Shown here piece after piece: positions 24,301 through 31,242 of a stretch of DNA of 47,886 nt (positions are counted from its first letter, which is position 1; every line of letters begins with the position of its first letter). Under the pieces are notes generated by a model. That model was not told the origin of the DNA. It saw only the letters and a program-made list of their open reading frames with translations, and ran no database searches. A program made the position numbers and the translations under genes. Source of the stretch: Alistipes sp. (GTDB lineage Bacteria > Bacteroidota > Bacteroidia > Bacteroidales > Rikenellaceae); the NCBI GenBank assembly GCA_017381935.1, contig JAFOBG010000031.1, positions 1 to 47,886 of the forward strand, given 5' to 3'.

Positions 24301-24429
24301 TGTCGGAGGCGCAATGCTCGGATAGCGCTCGATTGGAAGCATCGCCAATCCGATAAGTCCGCCAAGAACGATTACAATCGAGATAACGGACGAGAGAACG
24401 GGACGGTCAATGAATGTTTTAATGTTCAT
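21301..24429 (-). CDS. RND family efflux permease (AcrB/MexB-like, HAE1)
   Basis: The 1042-residue inner-membrane proton antiporter has 12 membrane segments and two large periplasmic loops. The N-terminus FIDRPVLSSVISIVIVLGGLIGLAMLP and the porter motif TNNGGASIAVYFKQGTNPD are typical. The proton-relay pair lies in TM4 as GVVVDDAIIVVE. The C-terminus has GAGVVGGMIVGTLALIFLVP. Length and motifs fit the hydrophobe/amphiphile efflux subfamily rather than the metal-ion subfamily. Substrates cannot be told from sequence. It is the middle gene of the operon. Confidence 0.96.
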   Translation of the reverse strand: MNIKTFIDRPVLSSVISIVIVLGGLIGLAMLPIERYPSIAPPTIRVQANYTGASAETVQKAVVVPLEEAINGVENMTYMTSSATNNGGASIAVYFKQGTNPDMAAVNVQNCVSRATRQLPSEVTDVGVTVRKRQTNILEQIAIYSPNGTYDRTFIANYIKINLVPAISRIPGVGDIDVRGADYSMRVWLKPDVMAQYKLIPADISAALAEQNIEAATGALGENANQTFQYAMRYKGRLETPEQFENIVIRALANGEVLRLKDVADIELGTQSYLYIGEVNGAPGTSFSVYQTPGSNATEVINQIDAYLEKAKEDFPKDLEMVVLSSSNDFLYASIKNVVRTLLEAIVLVILVVFVFLRNFRATLIPLVATIVSIVGTFFFLYILGFSINLLTLFALVLSIGVVVDDAIIVVEAVQSKFEAGYRSSHSAAVDAMHEVTTALVTSTLVFMAVFIPVSMMGGTSGIFYTQFGLTMAVAVGISAINALTLSPALCAMLLKPKDEHGNNVKRSFSSRMSDAIESGFTAVTNKYLGGVQFFLRYRAVTCILVVVGAGLLVYFMNNTKTGLIPREDIGTVRIDVSTPPGSSLAHTKEVMNRIDRDVVSQIDECHAYLNMAGFGMTTGAGTSYGNFTLRLKHWDERPGKEHSVFDIMDRIKEYSTNINEATLFTTSPAMIPGYGATNGFEVHIQDRKGGTIEDLADVTTRFVAELEARPEIGSARTSFNPRFPQYQIDVDAVKCKRAGTSPKEVLEILNGYYGGRLSTRFNRFTKLYQVQVQADPRYRVDLQTLNNIFIRIGNEMAPISQFVTLKKIYAPENLSRFNMFPSISVNGRAADGYSSGDAIKAVNEVAKDMLPIGYGFDFGGIAREEATSGNNTTIIFIICISLIYLILCALYESFFIPFAVILTVPIGLFGSFAFANMMGLENNIYLQTGLIMLIGLLSKTAILITEYACERRRQGLSIFEAAFEASKERFRPIMMTVLTMVFGMIPLMFSTGVGANGNNTLGAGVVGGMIVGTLALIFLVPALYIIFQTIQEKVVKPKKVE

Positions 24430-24437
24430 ACTTAATC

Positions 24438-25559
24438 CTATTTCTCAACTTCTACAATATTCTTAATCTTTATAGCGTCGCCATCTCGCAACAGACCTAC
24501 ACCCTCAACAACGATGGTATCGCCCTTCTCAAGACCGCTTTCAACAACGTACTCTTTACCATTGCTGATGTTAAATACGCCGATGATTTGGCTTACCGCC
24601 TTTCCATTCTTTACGGTATAGACATAGACTTTATCCTGAATCTCGTATGTTGCAGATTGTGGGATTACAATACAGCCTTCAGCCTTATGTGGCAAAATGA
24701 CATTACCGGAACCACCTGAGAGTAGCAGACGACGATAGTTCGGGAACTTAGCACGAACTGTTACAGAGCCTGTCGTAGGGTCGATAATACCTGAAATAGC
24801 CTCAATGCGGCCCTTCTCCTTGTAAATAGTACCGTCGCTGAGCTGCAACTCGATAGATGGCATTGCGTTAAGTGCTGCATCGAGTGAACCATGCTCACGG
24901 GTAAGAGAGAGTACCTGACTCTCGGTCATAGAGAAGTAGATATACATCTCAGAGTTGTCAGATACAGAGGTCATAGGGGTTGAGTCTGATGGGCTTACGA
25001 GTGTGCCAACACGGAATGGAAGTGTACCTACAACGCCATCAGCAGGACTCTTGACAAGGGTGTAAGAGAGGTTGTTGCGAGCATTTGTCTCATTTGCCTT
25101 TGCTTGAGCAAGAGTCGCCTTCTGGCTTGCCAACTGCATGCGTGCCATGTTGAGGTCAAACTCAGAGATAATGTTCTGACGGAAGAGCTCCTCCTTACTT
25201 GTTGTAGTAAGCTCTGCAGCATCTACTGCAGCCTGAGCTACATCGACATTTGCAATAGCAGTCTCCAATGCAGCCTGATATGGAGCTTGGTCGATTGTAA
25301 AGAGAGTTTGGCCACGCTTAACAAACGAACCCTCCTTGATGTGTACATCGGTGATGTAACCTTGCACCTTCGGGCGGATGTCAATATCCTGCTTACCTTG
25401 AATGGTGGCAGAGAATGTTGAAGTGAGCTTACGAGATGTAGGCTGCAAAATCATTACGTTGTACTCTCTTGTACGTTTTGTACTCTTCTCCTCTTTGCAA
25501 CTGCCACAGATTCCGACGATTGCAAGGAGAATAAACAGCTTTGATAAGTAGATTTTCAT
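24438..25559 (-). CDS. RND efflux periplasmic adaptor (membrane fusion lipoprotein)
   Basis: The 373-residue product has a lipobox ending ICGSC (Cys21). The AcrA-type layout follows: a lipoyl-like half (IDIRPKVQGYITDVHIKEGSFVKRGQTLFTIDQAPYQAAL), an alpha-helical hairpin (about 100-165), the second lipoyl half (LVKSPADGVVGTLPFRVGTLV), a beta-barrel and a membrane-proximal domain. It is the first gene of the pump operon, 8 bases before the permease, and has a palindrome upstream that could bind a repressor. No regulator gene is adjacent. Confidence 0.95.
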   Translation of the reverse strand: MKIYLSKLFILLAIVGICGSCKEEKSTKRTREYNVMILQPTSRKLTSTFSATIQGKQDIDIRPKVQGYITDVHIKEGSFVKRGQTLFTIDQAPYQAALETAIANVDVAQAAVDAAELTTTSKEELFRQNIISEFDLNMARMQLASQKATLAQAKANETNARNNLSYTLVKSPADGVVGTLPFRVGTLVSPSDSTPMTSVSDNSEMYIYFSMTESQVLSLTREHGSLDAALNAMPSIELQLSDGTIYKEKGRIEAISGIIDPTTGSVTVRAKFPNYRRLLLSGGSGNVILPHKAEGCIVIPQSATYEIQDKVYVYTVKNGKAVSQIIGVFNISNGKEYVVESGLEKGDTIVVEGVGLLRDGDAIKIKNIVEVEK

Positions 25560-25589
25560 TATATTTTAGGTTTTTGTTGTTTTTGCTTT

Positions 25590-25607
25590 TTTACACTTTA
25601 GTGTAAA
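25590..25607 (-). promoter_or_regulatory. Palindromic operator candidate of the efflux operon
   Basis: TTTACACT (25590-25597) and AGTGTAAA (25600-25607) form a perfect inverted repeat with a 2-base spacer. It lies 31 bases before the adaptor ATG, where a TetR- or MarR-type repressor site would be expected. A weak -7-like TATTTTCG lies just upstream (25621-25614). Confidence 0.6.
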
Positions 25608-25693
25608 GTCGTTGCGAAAATAACAAAAAAATATCAGATTTAATGGTTTTAGTCAGGTGAAACGGCCAAAAAAACGGGTTAATCGCCAAAAAA

Positions 25694-25721
25694 ATAACCT
25701 CCCCAGAAAAGGAGAGGTTAT
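25694..25721 (-). terminator. Terminator of the adhesin-like lipoprotein gene
   Basis: ATAACCTC (25694-25701) pairs with GAGGTTAT (25714-25721). On the minus strand the stem runs into TTTTTTT. It lies about 20 bases past the stop codon. Confidence 0.8.
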
Positions 25722-25740
25722 CTTTATGGAGTATTAACTG

Positions 25741-28119
25741 TTAGTTTACAAACTGAACATTAACCTTTGAAAGGGCAAGTTCGTAGTTTCCGGTCTCGTG
25801 TACATAGAGGTTTACTTTGCCCTCTGTTACAGAGTCAGCAACAGTACTCTCGCTAACTTTTATACCGTTAAATACAGAGCTGGTGCTAATCTTAAGAGGC
25901 TTGTCCTTTGCACCAAGAGTAAGGGTGTATGGATAGGTGTTTGGAGCCTTGCCAGCAAGCGAAGCTGCCTTTGTTGTTACCAAACCTGTCTGTGTCTTTT
26001 CTCCAGAAGAAGTGATATTTGCCTTTAGGTAGCAGTTTGTCCAAGTAGTACCGTTTGCACAACCAACAAGACCGCCGACAAGTACATTTGAGGCACTATT
26101 TACGATAGTTACATCTACCTCGCAACCAGTTTTTGCAGTATTGTTTGAATAACCTGTGTAACCGCCAATATTAGAGTTAGCACCTGCATTAGTAACGGTA
26201 ATAGTTGTCTCCTTTACGGTACAGGTTGTTGCCTTTGATGCGTATCCGCCAATACCTCCAATGCGACACTTACCAGAGAAATTAACAGTTATATCGCCAG
26301 TGTTGTCGTGATTTTTGTGTGTTGCATTTGAAGCAGAACGACCGACAATACCTCCAATATAACTCCAACTAGTGTTCGTTGAAGATGTACTGGTGATATT
26401 TAGATTACCGCTGTTGTCGCAGTTTGTAAATGAGGTTTCTGCCGCATTCACATCACCGCAAACTCCACCGAAATATGTTAGGGCACTTGCATTTGTCATT
26501 GTAATATCAATCTGACCTTTATTAACAAGATTGTTGAAACTTGTAACAGAAGATTGTCCGACAACTCCACCAATATAGTTTGTTAGATTTGCGCAGTTTA
26601 CCTTTATAGCACCTTCGTTTACACAATCGCTAATGCCGCCATATACTCTTCCAGCGATGCCTGAAACCCAACAGCTTGCAGTTGCTTTTGGTGCATTGTA
26701 AATAATTGAGCCATAATTTGTACAACCCGTTACAGTACCATTAGTGTTAGATGAGCCTACATAGAATGCAGCAAGCAATGCTCCCTTACTCTTAGTCAGG
26801 GTAACATCGAGTGTTGCGTAGCTCTTGCAGTTCTCAATAGTACCATAGAGACGATTACAGAATGTGCCGTAGTATGTATAGCCCTCATCACTGCCAGAAC
26901 TTGGAATAGTAAGAGAACTATCTGCATTCTGACCCGCAACCTTTCCAAGTGTCAGATTCTTGACTATAAGGGTGCTTGGAACACTGTAGAAAAGGAGTGC
27001 TATAGCGCCACTTGTTTTGCTAACTTTGACATTGTGGATAGTTTTGTTGTTGCCATCAAAAAGAGCCATATCGCTATTGTTGTATGTCTCAAAATTGTCG
27101 CGCAAAAAGATAAGTGAGCGAAGGTTATCAAGACTCTGGTTTGCAACATCAATATCAGAGTGCAGGGTTAGTGTGTTGTTGTTGTCAATCCAGCAGTCCT
27201 TCTCAAGTGTGCGAGCAAAGCCCATAAACTGATTTACATCGTAGATACCTGCTGTTTGAGTACAATTTACAGTAAGATTAGGCATTTTAATCATCTTGCC
27301 GGCAACAATCTCCTTACCGTTTTTGTAGGTTGCTACTGTCTGCTGATTGTTGTTGCTGTCCAAAACGGTGAGAGCAAAGCCCTTAGCGTAGTAACCCTCT
27401 GGAATGGCGAAGTAGAAGTCTGTCGCCTCGTTTGTAAGAGTTACTCCCTCGCCGCAGTTGATTGTAATTATTGGAGAGGTGTAGTATCCGTCAGCAACGC
27501 CGATTTTGCTATAGTCGTATATTGTTGTTGTCTGGCCGATAGTGTACTTGTAGTAACCAGAGATAGGCTCATGACCAATAGCACGGAGCATAACCTTTGT
27601 TACAGTTGCGCTACCAATAAGAGAGACCTTCATATAGCCGCACATATGCTTAAGCGAAGCACTCTTTGACTCGGTATCAATAGCGCCCAACATTATTGCG
27701 TGGCCATTAGCAAACTTTGTGTTGTCGTAAGTTTGCTCAGATGGGATGTAGATATAACCCTCCTTTGTCAGAGATTGCTGTACACCTACAAAAATCTCTG
27801 TTGAGCCCTCTGCAACATTAATAGTCGCAGACTCAGAACCGTTATCATCTGCTGAGATAGGCTCTGAAGCAGTTGCTGAAGAGTCATAGACATTTGTATA
27901 GACCACATCGCCCTCGCTCCAGTAGAGTGGAATATAGTTATCCTCCTCTTCGCCTAAATGAATACGAGATAGACTGTTGTTAATAGTTGCTGTGATTGTT
28001 GTCATTGCAACCTTGTCGTTGCTGCTGCCACCTGCTATAATATCCTCAGTGGCGTCCTTTGTGCAAGATGCTGTGAGTAGGACAACTGCCAAACTCAACG
28101 CATAAAAAATCTTTTTCAT
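25741..28119 (-). CDS. Adhesin-like lipoprotein, fimbrillin-type N-terminus plus GLUG-like repeats
   Basis: The 792-residue product starts MKKIFYALSLAVVLLTASC with lipidated Cys19, followed by TKD, which resembles a surface-export signal. Residues of about 40-290 look like a fimbrillin-type beta domain (TTITATINNSLSRI, YWSEGDVVYTN, LKHMCGYMKVSLIGSA). From about 330 a repeat region begins, with at least six IGG-x-x-G units such as YIGGVVGQSS, YFGGVCGDVN, YIGGIVGRSA, RIGGIGGYAS, NIGGYTGYSN and VGGLVGCANG. These recall GLUG-type beta-helix repeats of adhesins. The ATG at 28119 is chosen for the signal peptide; 30 extra upstream codons overlap a separate small ORF. The surface location is inferred. 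Confidence 0.8.
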   Translation of the reverse strand: MKKIFYALSLAVVLLTASCTKDATEDIIAGGSSNDKVAMTTITATINNSLSRIHLGEEEDNYIPLYWSEGDVVYTNVYDSSATASEPISADDNGSESATINVAEGSTEIFVGVQQSLTKEGYIYIPSEQTYDNTKFANGHAIMLGAIDTESKSASLKHMCGYMKVSLIGSATVTKVMLRAIGHEPISGYYKYTIGQTTTIYDYSKIGVADGYYTSPIITINCGEGVTLTNEATDFYFAIPEGYYAKGFALTVLDSNNNQQTVATYKNGKEIVAGKMIKMPNLTVNCTQTAGIYDVNQFMGFARTLEKDCWIDNNNTLTLHSDIDVANQSLDNLRSLIFLRDNFETYNNSDMALFDGNNKTIHNVKVSKTSGAIALLFYSVPSTLIVKNLTLGKVAGQNADSSLTIPSSGSDEGYTYYGTFCNRLYGTIENCKSYATLDVTLTKSKGALLAAFYVGSSNTNGTVTGCTNYGSIIYNAPKATASCWVSGIAGRVYGGISDCVNEGAIKVNCANLTNYIGGVVGQSSVTSFNNLVNKGQIDITMTNASALTYFGGVCGDVNAAETSFTNCDNSGNLNITSTSSTNTSWSYIGGIVGRSASNATHKNHDNTGDITVNFSGKCRIGGIGGYASKATTCTVKETTITVTNAGANSNIGGYTGYSNNTAKTGCEVDVTIVNSASNVLVGGLVGCANGTTWTNCYLKANITSSGEKTQTGLVTTKAASLAGKAPNTYPYTLTLGAKDKPLKISTSSVFNGIKVSESTVADSVTEGKVNLYVHETGNYELALSKVNVQFVN

Positions 28120-28144
28120 TGTTCGTTGTTTTTTAGTTTGACAA

Positions 28145-28289
28145 TTAATACTCTGTCCAACCTTCACCCTCTTCGGTTGAAATGCCGGGTAGCGAGGCTT
28201 CAAAGCCACGCTCTACAATAAAGTCGTTGATTTCGATAGTTGGAGATAAGTAGTTGTTACCCCCCCCCGAAAAATTGAGTTGTTTGCAT
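28145..28289 (-). pseudogene. Small ORF interrupted by a G9 tract (possible phase-variable leader gene)
   Basis: On the minus strand ATG (28289-28287) opens MQTTQFFGGG and meets TAA right after nine G (28268-28260). In another frame, the sequence after the tract continues as NNYLSPTIEINDFIVERGFE and ends in EEGEGWTEY before TAA (28147-28145). With eight G the two parts would join into one 47-residue ORF. Short proteins of this style (YLSPxIEI near the start, acidic Trp-rich tail) are, as I recall, common in Bacteroidales next to surface-lipoprotein genes. The ORF lies 25 bases before the adhesin-like gene in the same direction and behind one promoter. Phase variation, decay and a homopolymer error are all possible. 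Confidence 0.6.
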
Positions 28290-28359
28290 GTTTTGTAGGT
28301 TTTTTAGGTTTATATAAATTTATTATATTCAAATATTAAATTTTTCACACTAAAACTTA

Positions 28360-28367
28360 CAAAGATA
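28360..28367 (-). promoter_or_regulatory. -7 element upstream of the small ORF and adhesin-like gene
   Basis: TATCTTTG on the minus strand (28367-28360) matches the consensus in an AT-rich stretch. The start near 28353 gives a leader of about 64 nt before the small ORF. Confidence 0.6.
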
Positions 28368-28391
28368 ATAATTTTTTTAAAACTGTTGCTA

Positions 28392-29048
28392 TTATTTTAA
28401 AATTATCGAGCAAATCTCTTTTGGAGTGTTAACGATATAATCGGCATTATTCTCTACCAGCTCCTCACGAGAACGGAAACCCCAAGTAACACCTATAGAG
28501 TGTACACCTGCATCATTAGCGGTCTTTATATCGACGCCCGAATCGCCAATCATAAATGTTTGCTGCTTTGTGGCTCCGCACTGCTCAACAATAAGTTCAA
28601 CAATGCTAGGGTCAGGCTTTAGTGGGAAACCTTCACGATTGCCATAGATGGCGCTCCAATGAAACTTACCGAAGAATTTTTCTATAAGTCGTATAGTGCC
28701 GTTGTGAAACTTGTTTGATGCTACGGCAAGTGTTACTCCGGCCTCTGAGAGCTGCTTTATCACCTCTGTTATGCCCTCATAAGCGACTGTATGCGTATCG
28801 ATATTGTTGTAGTAAAACTCTACAAAGTCTTTGCGTGCAGCAGTGATATACTCAGCATTTCTCAACTCTTCAGGTAGAGCACGCTCAACAAGACGAGTAA
28901 TGCCATTGCCAACAAAGCTACAGTACTCCTCGTAGCTGTGGGGAGCTAAACCTCTGAGTGATAGCATGTGGTTGCAACATACGGCAAGGTCGCCAATAGT
29001 ATTTAGCAGGGTGCCGTCAAGGTCGAAAATGGCAAGTGTTCTACTCAT
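28392..29048 (-). CDS. gph: HAD-family phosphatase, phosphoglycolate phosphatase-like
   Basis: The 218-residue product is a class IA HAD phosphatase. Motif I is DLDGTL (Asp9, Asp11), motif II is ASNKFHNGT, and motif III/IV is LKPDPS followed by MIGDSGVDIKTANDAG. An alpha-helical cap lies at about 15-85. It most resembles phosphoglycolate phosphatase, which clears 2-phosphoglycolate, but related HAD enzymes have broad substrate ranges. The ATG lies inside the 3' end of nhaC (8-base overlap), so the two are co-transcribed. Confidence 0.85.
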   Translation of the reverse strand: MSRTLAIFDLDGTLLNTIGDLAVCCNHMLSLRGLAPHSYEEYCSFVGNGITRLVERALPEELRNAEYITAARKDFVEFYYNNIDTHTVAYEGITEVIKQLSEAGVTLAVASNKFHNGTIRLIEKFFGKFHWSAIYGNREGFPLKPDPSIVELIVEQCGATKQQTFMIGDSGVDIKTANDAGVHSIGVTWGFRSREELVENNADYIVNTPKEICSIILK

Positions 29049-30498
29049 TTGTATCTTCTGTTTTAAAGATTTTATACCCTATTGCTGCAACAACGATGGA
29101 GAGCATAGGGCTTATTAGGTTAAATAGACAGTATGGAAGGTATGTTACTGTAGCTACGCCCAGGACTGTGGACTGTGTCATTCCGCATGAGTTCCATGGA
29201 ATGAGCACCGATGTTACGGTAGCCGAGTCCTCTACCGAGCGACTAAGCAGGCGACCTTCCAACCCCCTTTTACGGTATAGCTCACTAAATGTATTGCCGG
29301 TAATGATGATTGATATATATTGGTCTGCAGTTGTCAGGTTGCAGAAAATACCCGTTGCAATGGTTGAGGTTACAATGCTTATGGTACGCTTTGCAAAGTT
29401 CATAAACAGACGTGTAACGGCTGCAAGCATGCCACTGCCTGCCATAATGCCGCCAAAGCACATCGCACAGAGAATCAGCCAAATAGTTGACATCATTCCG
29501 CCCATACCTCGTGTGGCTACAAGCTCGTTGAGCATCGTATCTCCTGTCTGTATAGATGTTGTTGAGGAGCAGGCTGTCATAAGCCCTTTAAAAGCACCTA
29601 AAGAGCCCTCTCCGCCAATCTGATCTACAATTCCAGGTTGGAAAATAAGCATGGCAACACATGCAACAACGGTCGCAGCAAAGAGCGTGATTAACGCAGG
29701 TAGCTTTTTAAGAATAAGTAGAGCTGTAACCAATGGCACTAACAGTAACCAAGGTGAGATATTGAATGTAGCGTGGAGGGTTTGCGATATATGCTCAATC
29801 TGAGCTGCACTCTGTGGCGTATTGAATATTGAGATGCCGAAAAAGACAACTAAAGCGATGATAAACGATGGAATTGTTGTTATCATCATATATTTAATAT
29901 GTACAAAAAGTGGAACTTTTGAGGCGGCAGAGGCGAGAACAGTTGTGTCTGAGAGCGCAGATACTTTATCTCCAAAATAGGCACCTGAGATTATTGCACC
30001 TGCAATCCACCCCTCAGAGAACCCCATAGCTTGGCCAATACCCATCAGTGCAACGCCAATTGTTGCGATAGTGGTCCACGAGGAGCCTGTTACAATTGAT
30101 ACAAGGGCACAAATAATGCATGCAATACCCAAAAAAGCCTTGGGATGAATTACCTCTAACCCGTAACATATAAGCGAAGGAACAACTCCGCTGAGCATCC
30201 ATGTTCCTGATATAGCTCCAATAAGTAGTAGAATGATAATGGCAGAGGCTGATGTTCGTATATTCTCTACTATTGCATCCTCCAATGTGCTCCATTTGCA
30301 ACCACACAGACCTATTGCAAGTGCTGCAGCAACAGAGGCGGCAAAGAGCAGCGCAATCTGGCTACCTCCCATAATGGCATCGGCTCCAAAGCACTTTATG
30401 ACAAGGGTTAATGTAGTTATCAATACTACAAAAGGGATTATAGCAATCCAAATAGGTGTTTGAATCTTGTATTTTGACAAAAAGTTTGCGATTTTCAT
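29041..30498 (-). CDS. nhaC: NhaC family Na+/H+ antiporter
   Basis: The 485-residue integral membrane protein has about 11-12 hydrophobic segments. NhaC-type features are LIGAISGTWMLSGVVPSLICYG, IVTGSSWTTIATIGVALMGIG with the conserved S-S-W-T, and GAYFGDKVSALSDTTVLAS. The C-terminal half has MTQSTVLGVATVTYLPYCLFNL. It would exchange sodium for protons across the inner membrane; some relatives carry malate/lactate instead. It overlaps gph by 8 bases and has its own promoter. Confidence 0.93.
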   Translation of the reverse strand: MKIANFLSKYKIQTPIWIAIIPFVVLITTLTLVIKCFGADAIMGGSQIALLFAASVAAALAIGLCGCKWSTLEDAIVENIRTSASAIIILLLIGAISGTWMLSGVVPSLICYGLEVIHPKAFLGIACIICALVSIVTGSSWTTIATIGVALMGIGQAMGFSEGWIAGAIISGAYFGDKVSALSDTTVLASAASKVPLFVHIKYMMITTIPSFIIALVVFFGISIFNTPQSAAQIEHISQTLHATFNISPWLLLVPLVTALLILKKLPALITLFAATVVACVAMLIFQPGIVDQIGGEGSLGAFKGLMTACSSTTSIQTGDTMLNELVATRGMGGMMSTIWLILCAMCFGGIMAGSGMLAAVTRLFMNFAKRTISIVTSTIATGIFCNLTTADQYISIIITGNTFSELYRKRGLEGRLLSRSVEDSATVTSVLIPWNSCGMTQSTVLGVATVTYLPYCLFNLISPMLSIVVAAIGYKIFKTEDTNE

Positions 30499-30518
30499 CT
30501 AACTTCGGTTTTAGGGTG

Positions 30519-30526
30519 CAAAGATA
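30519..30526 (-). promoter_or_regulatory. -7 element of nhaC-gph
   Basis: TATCTTTG on the minus strand (30526-30519) fits the consensus and lies 21 bases before the nhaC ATG, back to back with the tRNA promoter. Confidence 0.6.
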
Positions 30527-30539
30527 TGTATTTTTTTTA

Positions 30540-30547
30540 TACCTTTG
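30540..30547 (+). promoter_or_regulatory. -7 element of tRNA-Arg
   Basis: TACCTTTG (30540-30547) matches the consensus and ends 13 bases before the mature tRNA 5' end. Confidence 0.65.
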
Positions 30548-30560
30548 CCAAAAATTATCC

Positions 30561-30632
30561 GCCCCTGTAGTTCAACGGATAGAACGAAGGTTTCCTAAAC
30601 CTTAAATAGCAGTTCGATTCTGCTCGGGGGTA
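30561..30632 (+). tRNA. tRNA-Arg (anticodon CCT)
   Basis: A full cloverleaf can be drawn. The acceptor GCCCCTG (30561-30567) pairs with CGGGGGT (30625-30631), with G-U pairs at 1-72 and in the sixth pair. The D stem is GTTC/GAAC. The anticodon stem AAGGT/ACCTT holds the loop TTCCTAA, giving anticodon CCT (30594-30596). The T stem AGCAG/CTGCT has the loop TTCGATT. Discriminator A is 30632. CCA is not encoded. It reads AGG codons. Confidence 0.95.
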
Positions 30633-30694
30633 CAAAATAGAGGGTGCGACGAGAGGGCGCAGCGAGAGGTGCGAATAGAAGACGGAAAGAGGTA

Positions 30695-30719
30695 AGGAGG
30701 CAGATGTCTCCTTTTTTTT
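30695..30719 (+). terminator. Terminator after tRNA-Arg
   Basis: AGGAGGC (30695-30701) pairs with GTCTCCT (30706-30712), including one G-U pair, followed by eight T. The 60 bases between tRNA and hairpin are GA-rich and show no gene. Confidence 0.75.
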
Positions 30720-30741
30720 GTCTCTTTGTGTTACACAGCAA

Positions 30742-30765
30742 CAAAAAAAGCGACCCGAAGGTCGC
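30742..30765 (-). terminator. Terminator of the cysteine-rich lipoprotein gene
   Basis: GCGACC (30750-30755), loop CGAA, GGTCGC (30760-30765). On the minus strand the stem is followed by seven T. It lies about 22 bases past the stop codon. Confidence 0.85.
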
Positions 30766-30786
30766 TTAAGTAACAAATAAAATTGA

Positions 30787-31137
30787 TTATTTTGCTGGAG
30801 CCTCAGCTGGGCACTTGTTACACTCAGCCTTGTCGCATTTCTTCTCGCACTCAGCCTTGTTGCACTCAGCCTTATCGCATTTCTTCTCGCACTCAGCCTT
30901 GTTGCACTCAGCCTTGTCGCACTTCTTCTCGCAAGTAGCCTCTGGACATTTGTCGCAAGTTGCCTTATCACAAGCTGGAGCAGCCTCTGGGCACTTATCG
31001 CAAGCAGCAGCCTTCTCGCACTGCTCGCATGTTACAGGCTCGCAAACTTTATCACACTTCTTCTTATTATTATTACCGGCGCAGCTAACCATTGCAAGAG
31101 CAGCAACCAACACTACTAGTGAAAGAATCTTCTTCAT
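30787..31137 (-). CDS. Cysteine/lysine-rich repeat lipoprotein, possibly metal-binding
   Basis: The 116-residue product has the signal MKKILSLVVLVAALAMVSC (lipidated Cys19). The mature part of about 97 residues has 19 more cysteines, many Lys and Glu, and almost no hydrophobic residues. Cysteines recur as CxxC (CEQC, CDKC, CNKC) and CxxxC (CDKVC, CEKKC). The C-terminal half consists of a 14-residue unit, AECEKKCDKAECNK, repeated about 2.6 times. This resembles a metallothionein-like, low-complexity metal-binding sequence on a lipid anchor, but function is an inference. It is monocistronic with its own promoter and terminator. Confidence 0.85.
   Translation of the reverse strand: MKKILSLVVLVAALAMVSCAGNNNKKKCDKVCEPVTCEQCEKAAACDKCPEAAPACDKATCDKCPEATCEKKCDKAECNKAECEKKCDKAECNKAECEKKCDKAECNKCPAEAPAK
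30829..30934 (-). repeat. 42-bp coding tandem repeat in the cysteine-rich lipoprotein gene
   Basis: A 42-bp unit encoding 14 residues is repeated about 2.6 times with only a few base changes between copies. Such nearly identical in-frame copies suggest recent expansion and possible length variation between strains. Confidence 0.8.
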
Positions 31138-31176
31138 AATCGTATAAATTTATTAAATGAAACAATAATTGTCATA

Positions 31177-31184
31177 CAAAATTA
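31177..31184 (-). promoter_or_regulatory. -7 element of the cysteine-rich lipoprotein gene
   Basis: TAATTTTG on the minus strand (31184-31177) fits TAnnTTTG, about 40 bases before the ATG. Confidence 0.5.
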
Positions 31185-31242
31185 AATACTTATTAGATAA
31201 TACGCAAATTTTTTGACAATTTTTTAAATGTTGATTGCATTT

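Noticed and set aside
28290-28391. Further coding sequence upstream of the small G-tract ORF
   Set aside because: The region is very AT-rich with stop codons in the relevant frame (TAA at 28306-28304) and carries the promoter.
30561-30720. Integration site of a mobile element at tRNA-Arg
   Set aside because: No integrase gene and no second copy of the tRNA 3' end were seen nearby.
30829-30934. CRISPR array
   Set aside because: The units are directly adjacent, in frame and translated within a lipoprotein gene; there are no variable spacers.
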